64,000 bases of DNA from assembly GCF_030325625.1 (NCBI RefSeq), contig NZ_JACAIS010000001.1:186001-250000 (forward strand). The letters are read 5' to 3'. The stretch comes from Sphingobacterium sp. N143 (GTDB taxonomy: Bacteria > Bacteroidota > Bacteroidia > Sphingobacteriales > Sphingobacteriaceae). Every line of letters starts with the position of its first letter. Position 1 is the first letter of the stretch. The position numbers and the translations under genes are program-made. Below the pieces are notes generated by a model. It did no database searches. It was not told the DNA's origin and was given only the letters and a program-made list of their open reading frames with translations. Below, piece by piece: positions 27,663 through 35,465 of this stretch.

Positions 27663-28316
27663 TTAATGTAGTTCGTCCCACAATTCTTGCAGTTTTTGTT
27701 TTAATTCCGCAACTTCATGCTCTAATTGTCCAATGCGTTCCAGAAGCGCCTGATCGTTGGCTGATGGCTGGGCCGTAGCGGTGTTTTCAAACGTTTCCAG
27801 ATTGACTTCGCCAAGTAAATGAATATAACGTACCTCTTTATGTCCTGCTTGTTTTGGGAGCACAGCCAGATAACCTTCCTGCACTAGTTTTTCCAATTGA
27901 TCATTGATATCCTGCAATGATTCAAATTCATAAAGCCGTCCGGAGTTTGAATTGATCTCACCCGCAGTCATGGGGCCACGGAGGAGCAATAGGCAGATAA
28001 TTGTCAGTTCTGATGGGACGAGTGGAAATTGTATCGCAACATTGTGCTTATATTTTGTCACACGGGAGCCACCACCGACAACAGTTGAAATGAGTCCCTT
28101 TTTCTTTAGTATGTCCAAGGTATTCACAATGTCCTCATCGGTATATTGAACAACCGGCTTCCGGGAAGTTTTTTGGTTACACGCGGCCTGCAAACTGTTG
28201 ATTGTCATGGGGTAATATTCTGGCGTTACCTTTGATTTTTCGATAAGTGATCCAAGGACACGTTGTTCCATGGCAGACAGTTGAGGCAAATTAATAGTTT
28301 CCATTTGATTGTTCAA
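27663..28316 (-). CDS. YceH family winged-helix protein (DUF480)
   Basis: A 217-residue protein of the YceH/DUF480 family: two tandem winged-helix domains (LSAMEQRVLGSLIEKSKVTPEYYPMT at the N-terminus, the PLVPSELTIICLLLLRGPMTAGEI block near residue 105) followed by a C-terminal coiled coil. The winged-helix fold suggests DNA binding, but the function is not established. It is the first gene of the minus-strand YceH-MFS-DUF72 run. Confidence 0.9.
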   Translation of the reverse strand: MNNQMETINLPQLSAMEQRVLGSLIEKSKVTPEYYPMTINSLQAACNQKTSRKPVVQYTDEDIVNTLDILKKKGLISTVVGGGSRVTKYKHNVAIQFPLVPSELTIICLLLLRGPMTAGEINSNSGRLYEFESLQDINDQLEKLVQEGYLAVLPKQAGHKEVRYIHLLGEVNLETFENTATAQPSANDQALLERIGQLEHEVAELKQKLQELWDELH

Positions 28317-28464
28317 GAATATAAATCTATGATTGAATATCGGCTTGATGCCATGTTTCCGTTAACAGGGACCTGCAGGTCTGTTATTCAAAGATGCCCT
28401 TTTTCCGATACAACTCCAAAATATCTTTTTCTTATCTTCGCATGAATTAAAATAAGATATCAAG

Positions 28465-29370
28465 GTGCTCAAAATAGCTTTTCGCCCAGAATTTATTCAT
28501 CCGGTCAAAGAAGGGCATCGTTTTCCGATGCTGAAATATGAGTTGATCCCTTTACAGCTGAAACATGAAGGGATAGCCAATGATCGTAATTTTTTTAGTC
28601 CAGAACTGGCAAGTTTTGAGACCTGTTGCCTGGTACATGATCCACATTATATAGAACAGCTTTTCGATCTGACTTTAGATGCCAAAATGGTACGGAGAAT
28701 AGGTTTTCCATTGAGCAAGAGCCTCGTTGACCGAGAACGCTATATTTTGGATGGAACGATCCAAGCAGCGAGATATGCACAGCAATATGGGGTGGCATTT
28801 ACGATTGCCGGAGGAACACATCATGCGGGTTATGACTTTGGTGAAGGATTTTGTCTGATGAATGACCAGGCTACTGCTGCGGGCTATTTGTTGGAGCAGA
28901 AGTTGGCTCAGCGTATTTTGATCATCGATCTAGATGTACACCAGGGGAACGGCACGGCACATATCTTTAAAGGACATCCACAGGTATTTACATTTTCTAT
29001 GCATGGGGAGAAAAATTATCCTTTTATCAAGCAGCGCTCCTACCTGGATATTGGTCTTGCTGATCACATTGCAGATGTGGATTACCTAAGGATCTTGGAA
29101 GAGAACCTGGTGGTTTTGTTCAGTCATATCAGACCTGATTTTGTGTTCTATCAGGCTGGTGTAGATATCTTGGCCACGGATAAATTAGGAAAACTGAACC
29201 TGAGCCCCAGAACCTGTGGCATTCGGGACGAATTGGTGTTCAGCACCTGTCGTCATTACCATGTTCCAGTTCAGGTTAGTATGGGAGGAGGATATTCACC
29301 GCAGATCAAAGATATTGTCAATGCCCATTGCCAGACATTTAAAATAGCAATAGATTTATATAATTTATAA
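28465..29370 (+). CDS. Histone-deacetylase-fold protein (class II HDAC/AcuC-like)
   Basis: A 301-residue zinc amidohydrolase. The catalytic centre is readable: GGTHHAGYDFGEGFC (two histidines), zinc ligands in IIDLDVHQGNG, and the FYQAGVDIL block with the last aspartate. Bacterial members deacetylate polyamines, acetoin-pathway proteins or other acetylated amines; the substrate is not known here. The start is GTG at 28465 because the frame begins with the conserved LKIAFRPEFIHP and no ATG is nearby. It leads a + strand run with the NdpA-like and DUF3810 genes. Confidence 0.9.
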   Translation: MLKIAFRPEFIHPVKEGHRFPMLKYELIPLQLKHEGIANDRNFFSPELASFETCCLVHDPHYIEQLFDLTLDAKMVRRIGFPLSKSLVDRERYILDGTIQAARYAQQYGVAFTIAGGTHHAGYDFGEGFCLMNDQATAAGYLLEQKLAQRILIIDLDVHQGNGTAHIFKGHPQVFTFSMHGEKNYPFIKQRSYLDIGLADHIADVDYLRILEENLVVLFSHIRPDFVFYQAGVDILATDKLGKLNLSPRTCGIRDELVFSTCRHYHVPVQVSMGGGYSPQIKDIVNAHCQTFKIAIDLYNL

Positions 29371-29379
29371 AATAAGAAT

Positions 29380-30438
29380 ATGTTTTTTCACCAAGACGCA
29401 ACATTTGAAGCATTATCCATCCACCGAGTCGGAAACAAAGCACAGGATGAATTTTATATATTGTCGGATGCCCCTGTACCTCTTGAAGGGGATGAAGTCC
29501 TTCCAGGACTTTTGATGCAATATTTTATGAGCCCTTTTGCGAAAGTCAACGAAGTATATCGTCTGTATCACCCGAATGAAGAACTGGACTTGAACGAGGT
29601 GTTTTATTTTGTCCGTCAATATTTCAAGGAACAACTTCCGTTTCATGATTTCTCCCAGCAGATTTCCAAACATCTTTATGAGGTATCCAACCACCCGAAG
29701 ATCAAAGCAGGGGAAGTGTATGTTGTTGCGCTGAAAAATGTGCAGATTGAAGGGGAGGAGCACGATGCCATCGGAATATTTAAGTCCGAGAATAAAGAGA
29801 CTTATCTGAAAGTGTACCCCGAGCAGGGGGCTTTTATGCTGGAATATGAACAGGAAGCGATCAATATTAACAAGCTGGACAAAGGCTGTATTATTGTCAA
29901 TGTGGAGGAAGAGGAAGGATATAAGGTTCTTGTACTGGATCAGACCAACCGGCAGCAGGAGGCCGTATACTGGAAGGATGAGTTTCTGCAGGTACGTGTA
30001 CGAAATGATCATTTTAATCAGACAGGAAACTATTTAAAAGTTTATAAAAATTTTGTTCAAGAGAAACTGGAAGAGACCTTCGAGTTGGAAAAGGCAGATA
30101 AGATCGACCTCATGAACAAGAGCATGAATTATTTTAAAGAAAAAGAGACCTTCGTACAAGAGGAATTCGAAGAGGAAGTGCTGGGTAATCCGCAGGCGAT
30201 TGCCCTGTTCCAGGATTTTAGGGCTGGCTTTGAAGATGAATTTGATTCCCCTTTTCAGGCGAGCTTTGAAATTGCGGATAAAGCCGTGAAAAAGATGGAA
30301 TCCTCTTACAAATCGGTACTGAAACTGGATAAGAATTTTCATATCTATGTCCATGGAAAGCGCGAGTATCTGGAAAAAGGATTTGATGAGGAAAAAGGCA
30401 TGAATTATTATAAGGTCTATTTCGAAAATGAAAGCTGA
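29380..30438 (+). CDS. Nucleoid-associated protein (NdpA/YejK family)
   Basis: A 352-residue protein of the 37-kDa nucleoid-associated protein family (pfam NA37). Matching blocks are the N-terminal FEALSIHRVGNKAQDE, the AGEVYVVALKNVQIEGEE stretch near residue 107 and the middle YLKVYPEQGAFMLEYEQEA-like segment. E. coli YejK binds the nucleoid; the exact role is not known. It lies nine bases after the deacetylase-fold gene and six bases before the DUF3810 gene, so it is in the middle of a likely operon. Confidence 0.87.
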   Translation: MFFHQDATFEALSIHRVGNKAQDEFYILSDAPVPLEGDEVLPGLLMQYFMSPFAKVNEVYRLYHPNEELDLNEVFYFVRQYFKEQLPFHDFSQQISKHLYEVSNHPKIKAGEVYVVALKNVQIEGEEHDAIGIFKSENKETYLKVYPEQGAFMLEYEQEAININKLDKGCIIVNVEEEEGYKVLVLDQTNRQQEAVYWKDEFLQVRVRNDHFNQTGNYLKVYKNFVQEKLEETFELEKADKIDLMNKSMNYFKEKETFVQEEFEEEVLGNPQAIALFQDFRAGFEDEFDSPFQASFEIADKAVKKMESSYKSVLKLDKNFHIYVHGKREYLEKGFDEEKGMNYYKVYFENES

Positions 30439-30444
30439 TCAGTC

Positions 30445-31524
30445 ATGGCAAAACGCAGTAAAATAGCGGTTTTTATTTTAGTATTGCTCCTGGGACTCCT
30501 ATTGCTATTATCCTCTATAGAAGACAATAGTTTATGGGTAGAAGAGAGGTATGCACGACATTTTTACAGATTTTATGGCTATATCCCCAGTTATATTTTG
30601 GGGTATATCCCATTTAGTTTTGGTGATATATTTTATGTTTCTGTTGTCATTTTCCTGTTTTACTTAGGAGGGCAGGTGTTACTGACCTTATGGCGTAAGA
30701 ACTGGGGCAAAGCTTTCTCTACTTTTTTGTTTGCGATCAATCTGTTGCTTGGACTATACATCTTCTTTTATATTTCCTGGGGACTTAATTATTACCGAAA
30801 ACCGATCAGTGAGAATGCATCTTTAAAGGTCGATAGCCTGCGTTTGGCAGATTACTTGATGGTGTTGGAAGAGTATCTGGATACCACGAATCTATTGCGC
30901 GGACAGGTAGACCCTGCACAATGGAACCAAAAGAAAGATATCATTCAAAAGGATCTGGCGAAATGGGTTCTGAAGGACAGTACATTTTCTTCATTTCTGT
31001 CCAATAGCCAGGTGAGGGCAAAATCACCATTAAGCAGTACCATGGTTTCCTATTTTGGAGTGTCCGGATATTTTAATCCCTTTACCCATGAAGCACAGGT
31101 TAACAGCGCTATGCCCGTTTTTTCTTTCCCATTTACTTATGTCCATGAGCTGGCACATCAACAAGGGCTGGGATTTGAAGACGAAGCCAATTTTGTTGCT
31201 TTTGTACGCTTACAGTATCATCCGCAAGCTTTTTATCGTTATTCAGCTTATTTGCAGACCACGCTTTATATGCTTCATGAACTGCAAGGGATGTATCCCG
31301 ACCTGGCAAAAAGTTATCACACACGACTGAGTGCGCTGGTTCGGGCAGATATCAGTGAAGAACGCTTATACTGGAGCCGTTATACGGGCTGGATCAATGA
31401 GCTGATGGGCTTGTTCTATAATCAATATTTGACCCATAATAATCAGAAAGAGGGGATGGCCAGATACGACCGGATGACACGCCTGGTGTTGGCCTATGAG
31501 CTTAAAAAGAGAGGCTGCAATTAA
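30445..31524 (+). CDS. DUF3810 membrane protein with HExxH zinc motif
   Basis: A 359-residue protein with three N-terminal membrane helices (residues about 7-25, 55-80, 90-115) and a soluble part. A metalloprotease-like motif is present: YVHELAHQQGLGFEDEANF, where HELAH gives two zinc-binding histidines and the downstream E in the DEANF stretch gives the third ligand. The family (DUF3810) is of unknown function; a membrane-bound peptidase is plausible. It ends the deacetylase-NdpA-DUF3810 run and is followed by a terminator. Confidence 0.87.
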   Translation: MAKRSKIAVFILVLLLGLLLLLSSIEDNSLWVEERYARHFYRFYGYIPSYILGYIPFSFGDIFYVSVVIFLFYLGGQVLLTLWRKNWGKAFSTFLFAINLLLGLYIFFYISWGLNYYRKPISENASLKVDSLRLADYLMVLEEYLDTTNLLRGQVDPAQWNQKKDIIQKDLAKWVLKDSTFSSFLSNSQVRAKSPLSSTMVSYFGVSGYFNPFTHEAQVNSAMPVFSFPFTYVHELAHQQGLGFEDEANFVAFVRLQYHPQAFYRYSAYLQTTLYMLHELQGMYPDLAKSYHTRLSALVRADISEERLYWSRYTGWINELMGLFYNQYLTHNNQKEGMARYDRMTRLVLAYELKKRGCN

Positions 31525-31535
31525 GTAAATACCAT

Positions 31536-31576
31536 GCAAAAAAGCAGCAGCAATCAGGTTATGCAGCTGCTTTTGC
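31536..31576 (+). terminator. Terminator after the DUF3810 gene
   Basis: GCAAAA(A)AGCAGC pairs with GCTGCTTTTGC around a loop of 17 bases. The T-tract is inside the 3' arm, so it is less sure than its neighbours. Confidence 0.7.
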
Positions 31577-31594
31577 TCAGCATTGCCTTTATCG

Positions 31595-32230
31595 TTATAA
31601 GGTGGATATCAATTCAAATGTACCTTCGTTGCCGGGACTTCCTGAATAAATCTGCCCTTGAGGCAAACCCCGGAGCCCTGTTGGAGCAGTTTTGATGCGG
31701 TCATAAATATTTCTTAGGTCTGTGTTCGCATTGACAGCTTTACCGCCTGCGGCAACATCACCATAGATATAATTTGTCGCCTTTTTGTCCGTAACCTGAG
31801 GCTTTATACTCCCTGTAGCTAATGTAACTTTCACTTTCCCTCCATTTCCATTTGGAAAAGTTTTCGTACCATTAAAGGCATCATCACCTTTGGCAATAAT
31901 ATAGAGCGAGCCTAAGGCCTGAAAGTTGGCGTTGATGTCAAAATTCGCACCGTTATTTTTGCCATCTGTGCCGTAGAAAGTTGCTTTATTGCCAATTTCA
32001 GCATAGCCAATTGTAAGCTTCACATTTTTTTTACCATAGAAAGATAAAGTGGATTTATCCTTCATGATTAAAGTATCAATGTGAATGACAACAGTAGAAT
32101 CTTTACTGTCAATATTTTTCTTCGCCTTTTTTCCAATCTCAAGTTTGGAGATATGTTGTGTTTCCTGAGCTTTTCCTGCAATGGCGAGAGCAAAGCTGAG
32201 AAAAAGACTTAATATGAATTTCGCTTTCAT
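31595..32230 (-). CDS. Hypothetical secreted protein, beta-rich
   Basis: A 211-residue protein that I do not recognise. It has a clear Sec signal peptide (MKAKFILSLFLSFALAIAGKA, cleavage near 21) and no lipobox. The mature part alternates short hydrophobic strands with Gly/Asn/Lys turns (LTIGYAEIGNKATFYG, ANFDINANFQALGSLYIIAKG), which suggests a beta-solenoid or beta-sandwich exported protein. It lies 57 bases after the lpxB stop on the same strand, so it may be the last gene of a pair, but no motif links it to lipid A synthesis. Confidence 0.7.
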   Translation of the reverse strand: MKAKFILSLFLSFALAIAGKAQETQHISKLEIGKKAKKNIDSKDSTVVIHIDTLIMKDKSTLSFYGKKNVKLTIGYAEIGNKATFYGTDGKNNGANFDINANFQALGSLYIIAKGDDAFNGTKTFPNGNGGKVKVTLATGSIKPQVTDKKATNYIYGDVAAGGKAVNANTDLRNIYDRIKTAPTGLRGLPQGQIYSGSPGNEGTFELISTL

Positions 32231-32287
32231 AAAAAAAACAATTAACTGTAACTAACTAGTAGTTTGACAAATAAGAAACAAAAGAGT

Positions 32288-33403
32288 TTAATTTTTAGCA
32301 AGATATTTTACAATTAATTTTGCTGTTTTTTCTGAAGCTCCTGGTGTTCCTAATTTCTCGGCCAGTATATCATAATTTTCCATAACACTTGCACGATGTG
32401 ACTTGTTATTGATCAGCTCACCGACTTCATAGGATACATCATAGGCTGTACAGTCTTCCTGAATGAGTTCCCGAACGGATAAAAAGTTGTTGATCAGATT
32501 GACCAAGGAGATAAACTTGACTTTGATAACCAGCTTAGCTATCCATATCGATAATGCATTTGCTTTGTATACGACGACCTGGGGGACCTTTAAAATACCG
32601 GTCTCCAGTGTTGCTGTGCCACTGGTCACTACGGCAGCCTCAGCATTGTTAAGGATATCGTATGTTTGATTGAAGAGGACCGGAATGTCAATGCCTTTGA
32701 AGAATTGTTTGTAATAGGATTCGTCAAAATTTGGGGCACCGGCGATAACAAACTGATGAACAGGGAAAAAATAAGGTAGCTCCGCCATGATAGGGAGAAG
32801 TCTCGAAATCTCCATTTCCCTGCTGCCCGGTAACAATGCAATCAGGGGTTTGTCTGTAAAACCATTTTCTTCCCTGAACTGTGGGTTGAATTTATAAGCT
32901 GAAATAGCATCCAGCAAGGGGTTGCCCACATAATCGACCGGCATCCGCCATTTTTTGTAAAAATCTACTTCAAAGGGCAATATACAGAACATATGGTCAA
33001 CAACCCGTTTGATTTTTTTGACCCGGCTTTGGTTCCAGGCCCACACTTTAGGCGAAATATAATAGCAGGTTTTGATCCCATTTTTTTTTGCAAAATCGGC
33101 TATTTTTAAATTGAAACCAGGGAAATCAATTAAGATAACGGTATCTGGCCGCTCTTTCAAAAGGTCATTTTTTACAATCTTAAGATTTCTGGAGATTTTG
33201 CCCAGGTTTTTCACAACCTCAACAAAACCCATAAAAGCCATCTCTGAAGTATGTATCAGTGCTTTAGCCCCAGCTTCTGCCTCCATCTGGTCGCCACCCA
33301 CAATGTTGAATGTCGCATCGGGATCCTCTCTTTTTAAAGCTTTGATTAAATTTGCACCATGTAAATCTCCTGAAGTTTCACCAGCAATAAGATAGTATTT
33401 CAT
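32288..33403 (-). CDS. lpxB: Lipid-A-disaccharide synthase
   Basis: LpxB joins UDP-2,3-diacylglucosamine and 2,3-diacylglucosamine-1-phosphate to make the lipid A disaccharide at the inner face of the inner membrane. The 371-residue GT19 protein starts with the typical YYLIAGETSGDLHGANL, and carries the MGFVEVVKNL block, YYISPKVWAWN, LPFEVDFYKKW and the nucleotide-binding LLPGSREMEI and VTSGTATLE stretches. It confirms a Gram-negative outer membrane. It diverges from the ftsB-like gene. Confidence 0.96.
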   Translation of the reverse strand: MKYYLIAGETSGDLHGANLIKALKREDPDATFNIVGGDQMEAEAGAKALIHTSEMAFMGFVEVVKNLGKISRNLKIVKNDLLKERPDTVILIDFPGFNLKIADFAKKNGIKTCYYISPKVWAWNQSRVKKIKRVVDHMFCILPFEVDFYKKWRMPVDYVGNPLLDAISAYKFNPQFREENGFTDKPLIALLPGSREMEISRLLPIMAELPYFFPVHQFVIAGAPNFDESYYKQFFKGIDIPVLFNQTYDILNNAEAAVVTSGTATLETGILKVPQVVVYKANALSIWIAKLVIKVKFISLVNLINNFLSVRELIQEDCTAYDVSYEVGELINNKSHRASVMENYDILAEKLGTPGASEKTAKLIVKYLAKN

Positions 33404-33532
33404 GAAATAATTTTTTGAACTGTTAAAGATAAGATTATTCTAGGGATATGATGAATTTGAACGCATTATTCCATATCTTTATCGAAGATGTTTAACTTTG
33501 GAAGAAATAGCCTGAATACAACAGCTAATTAA

Positions 33533-33540
33533 TATTTTTG
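33533..33540 (+). promoter_or_regulatory. -7 box four bases before the ftsB-like ATG (leaderless start)
   Basis: TATTTTTG, then TCCT, then ATG at 33545. A second box, TAACTTTG at 33493-33500, could give a longer transcript. Confidence 0.55.
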
Positions 33541-33544
33541 TCCT

Positions 33545-33850
33545 ATGCAACGATTATGGTCTTTAGTAAGAAATAAGTATTTGTTAGCCACCTTGGCTTT
33601 CTTGGTATGGATGTTATTTTTTGATAGAAATGACTTTGCCACACAATATAGTTATCAGAAGCAGAAAGCTAATTTGGAAAGTGAGCGTTCTTTTTATTTG
33701 AAGGAGAATGCAGCCATTATAAAAACAATCAATGACATCAGATCAAATCCTCAAGAGGTACAACGTATCGCAAGAGAAAAATATAAAATGAAGAAAGAGA
33801 ATGAGGATATCTATGTCATCTCCAAGGTAGCTCCTAAAGAGAATCCATAG
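33545..33850 (+). CDS. Septum formation initiator, FtsB/DivIC family
   Basis: A 101-residue bitopic membrane protein of the FtsB/DivIC family, part of the divisome FtsQLB-type complex. It has a short cytoplasmic head, one membrane helix (residues about 12-27), a coiled coil (YSYQKQKANLESERSFYLKENAAIIKTIND, about 37-67) and the family's ending ...PQEVQRIAREKYKMKKENEDIYVI. The gene is alone, divergent from lpxB. FtsL is the main alternative but the tail pattern fits FtsB/DivIC. Confidence 0.9.
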   Translation: MQRLWSLVRNKYLLATLAFLVWMLFFDRNDFATQYSYQKQKANLESERSFYLKENAAIIKTINDIRSNPQEVQRIAREKYKMKKENEDIYVISKVAPKENP

Positions 33851-33901
33851 ATTATAGATGCTGATGAATAATATTTGCAGGAATCCCCGGATTCATACAA
33901 C

Positions 33902-33935
33902 AGAACGGCCATCATATTGACATGACGGCCGTTCT
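33902..33935. terminator. Probable terminator after the ftsB-like gene
   Basis: AGAACGGCC / GGCCGTTCT with an inner TCA/TGA extension. The stem is strong; the T-tract is weak on both strands. It lies between the convergent ftsB-like and DUF4397 genes. Confidence 0.65.
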
Positions 33936-33963
33936 TGTATTGTATATAGAAATATGGGATATT

Positions 33964-34674
33964 TTAATTAGCAGCTTGTGCTACCAGGCCAAGATAAAGA
34001 GGTCTTTTCTCATCATTGGGTTTGCCGATCAAGATCAGCGAATAGTAATAACCTTCGGCCAATTTGATGCCACTACGGCTGGCAATCGTTTTCCCTGCTT
34101 TGTCTTTCGCTGTGACGGTGTAGGTTCCACTCTTCTGGGCGATAAATCCTTCGTGTGCTGTTGCCGAATTTTGAGTTTCCTGTGCCCTGTCTTTCCATTC
34201 CTCAGGTGAAGGCTGATCAGCTATTTTCAGGGTTACCTGATCAGTGCCCTCAGCAAAGTTAAAGAAACGTAAACCTGATTCGCTTTCCTTGATGTCTTTA
34301 TTGATCCGGTCGGTCGTGATGACTTGTACCGGTTTGGTTTTTGTACCATATACAAAAGAGGTATAAATGGTACTATCCTTGACGGTAACTGTGGTGTCTA
34401 GCAAAACTTCGTTGTATTCTGCAGAGATGGCTATTTTTCGTGCCCCGGTGAATAAGCCAACTTGTGCATAACTTTTAAATTCCAAGGGGTAATACGGGTT
34501 TTGCAAAGCCCCCCCATCGGCGTAATAAACTACCGCATTCGCATCATTATATCCGTTGACCATTGTAAATAATGCTCCAGGAATTCGTTGGTCGTCATTA
34601 TCTTTTAGACAACTGGATAGAAAGAATGTTGTTGCGATAATAGCAATAAAATTAAATAATCTATAGTTTTTCAT
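33964..34674 (-). CDS. DUF4397-domain lipoprotein
   Basis: A 236-residue outer-membrane or periplasmic lipoprotein. The signal peptide ends in the lipobox TFFLSSC with acylated C22, followed by an acidic KDNDDQR stretch that in Bacteroidota often favours export to the surface (lipoprotein export signal; inference). The mature part fits DUF4397: tandem beta-sandwich repeats with VNGYNDANAVVYYADG and LRFFNFAEGTDQVTLKI. Function unknown; no SusC/D partner is nearby. Confidence 0.85.
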   Translation of the reverse strand: MKNYRLFNFIAIIATTFFLSSCLKDNDDQRIPGALFTMVNGYNDANAVVYYADGGALQNPYYPLEFKSYAQVGLFTGARKIAISAEYNEVLLDTTVTVKDSTIYTSFVYGTKTKPVQVITTDRINKDIKESESGLRFFNFAEGTDQVTLKIADQPSPEEWKDRAQETQNSATAHEGFIAQKSGTYTVTAKDKAGKTIASRSGIKLAEGYYYSLILIGKPNDEKRPLYLGLVAQAAN

Positions 34675-34985
34675 AACCGTGTAATATTAAAATCTATTTT
34701 CTGTGTGACACATATTGCGCTTGTGTTGTCTATTATACGGAGATGACACACACTTTGCTACAAGTAAGCATAAAAATAATAAAATTGTGGTTTACTCTTA
34801 TTCATAGTACCGATCTTCTGAATATTTTTCAACGCGTTAATTGATAAGGTCAGGGATTTGGCAGGCTGCCTTTTACTTACTTTGCTATTTTTTCGGCAAT
34901 TCTTTGAGCCAGGTCCGGAGTTGAGCCGGGGTTTATTGGGGATTTTGCGTCGCGTTTAGCGCTATCCTGTAAAAAGGGCATAGGC
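34675..34985. other. Intergenic region between the DUF4397 lipoprotein and DUF1232 genes
   Basis: No gene recognised over these 311 bases. The left half is A/T-rich and should hold the promoter of the lipoprotein gene, but no perfect TAnnTTTG is seen there. GC rises in 34840-34970 without an open frame of note. Confidence 0.4.
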
Positions 34986-35015
34986 TTTGTTAATAGAAAA
35001 ATAATCATAATTTTG
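34986..35015 (+). promoter_or_regulatory. Promoter with -7 box four bases before the DUF1232 ATG
   Basis: TTTG (34986-34989), an 18-base spacer and TAATTTTG (35008-35015), then AGCT and the ATG. This is the only case of the leaderless set with a clear -33 box. Confidence 0.65.
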
Positions 35016-35019
35016 AGCT

Positions 35020-35391
35020 ATGAACAGTAGAATTAAAAAGATTGTCAAGGGGATGTTTGAACAATTTAGGCATCGTAAGATTACTGAAGCTGAGCTCGTC
35101 CAGGCGGAGTCTAAAGCAAAGAATCTAGGTGGCTATGTCGGGGACTTTAAATTACTGATCGCGATGTGCCGGGATGCCATCACTGGAAAATACAAGATGA
35201 ACAGCTGGAATCTTTCCATCATCATCGCAACAATTATCTATGTGGTTTCCCCGGTAGATGCTATTCCGGATTTTATTATCGTTAGCGGCTGGATAGATGA
35301 TGTTGCTGTCGTTGCATATGCCATCCGGAAACTTGCTGAAGAAATAGAAAGGTACAAGGTTGAAAAATTAAACTACGAAACTAGGGACTAA
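35020..35391 (+). CDS. YkvA family protein (DUF1232)
   Basis: A 123-residue protein with the DUF1232 motif (residues about 70-100: IIYVVSPVDAIPDFIIVSGWIDD), which forms a membrane hairpin. The N-terminal half is basic and probably cytosolic. The family is unknown in function. The gene is single, with a perfect promoter placed so that transcription should begin at the ATG, and a strong terminator downstream. Confidence 0.88.
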   Translation: MNSRIKKIVKGMFEQFRHRKITEAELVQAESKAKNLGGYVGDFKLLIAMCRDAITGKYKMNSWNLSIIIATIIYVVSPVDAIPDFIIVSGWIDDVAVVAYAIRKLAEEIERYKVEKLNYETRD

Positions 35392-35416
35392 AAATAGATG
35401 TTGCCCCGTTGGATAT

Positions 35417-35446
35417 AAAAAAAGCTACTTTCAAGTAGCTTTTTTT
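35417..35446. terminator. Terminator between DUF1232 and purH
   Basis: A7-GCTACTT / AAGTAGC-T7, 14 bp around a two-base apex, symmetrical for the convergent pair. Confidence 0.92.
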
Positions 35447-35465
35447 ATGAAGAGGTCAAATTATT

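Noticed and set aside
29413..30012. A 199-codon open frame antisense to the NdpA-like gene
   Set aside because: It is the mirror of a clear coding gene; the translation is rich in Phe, Leu and Ile with no domain.
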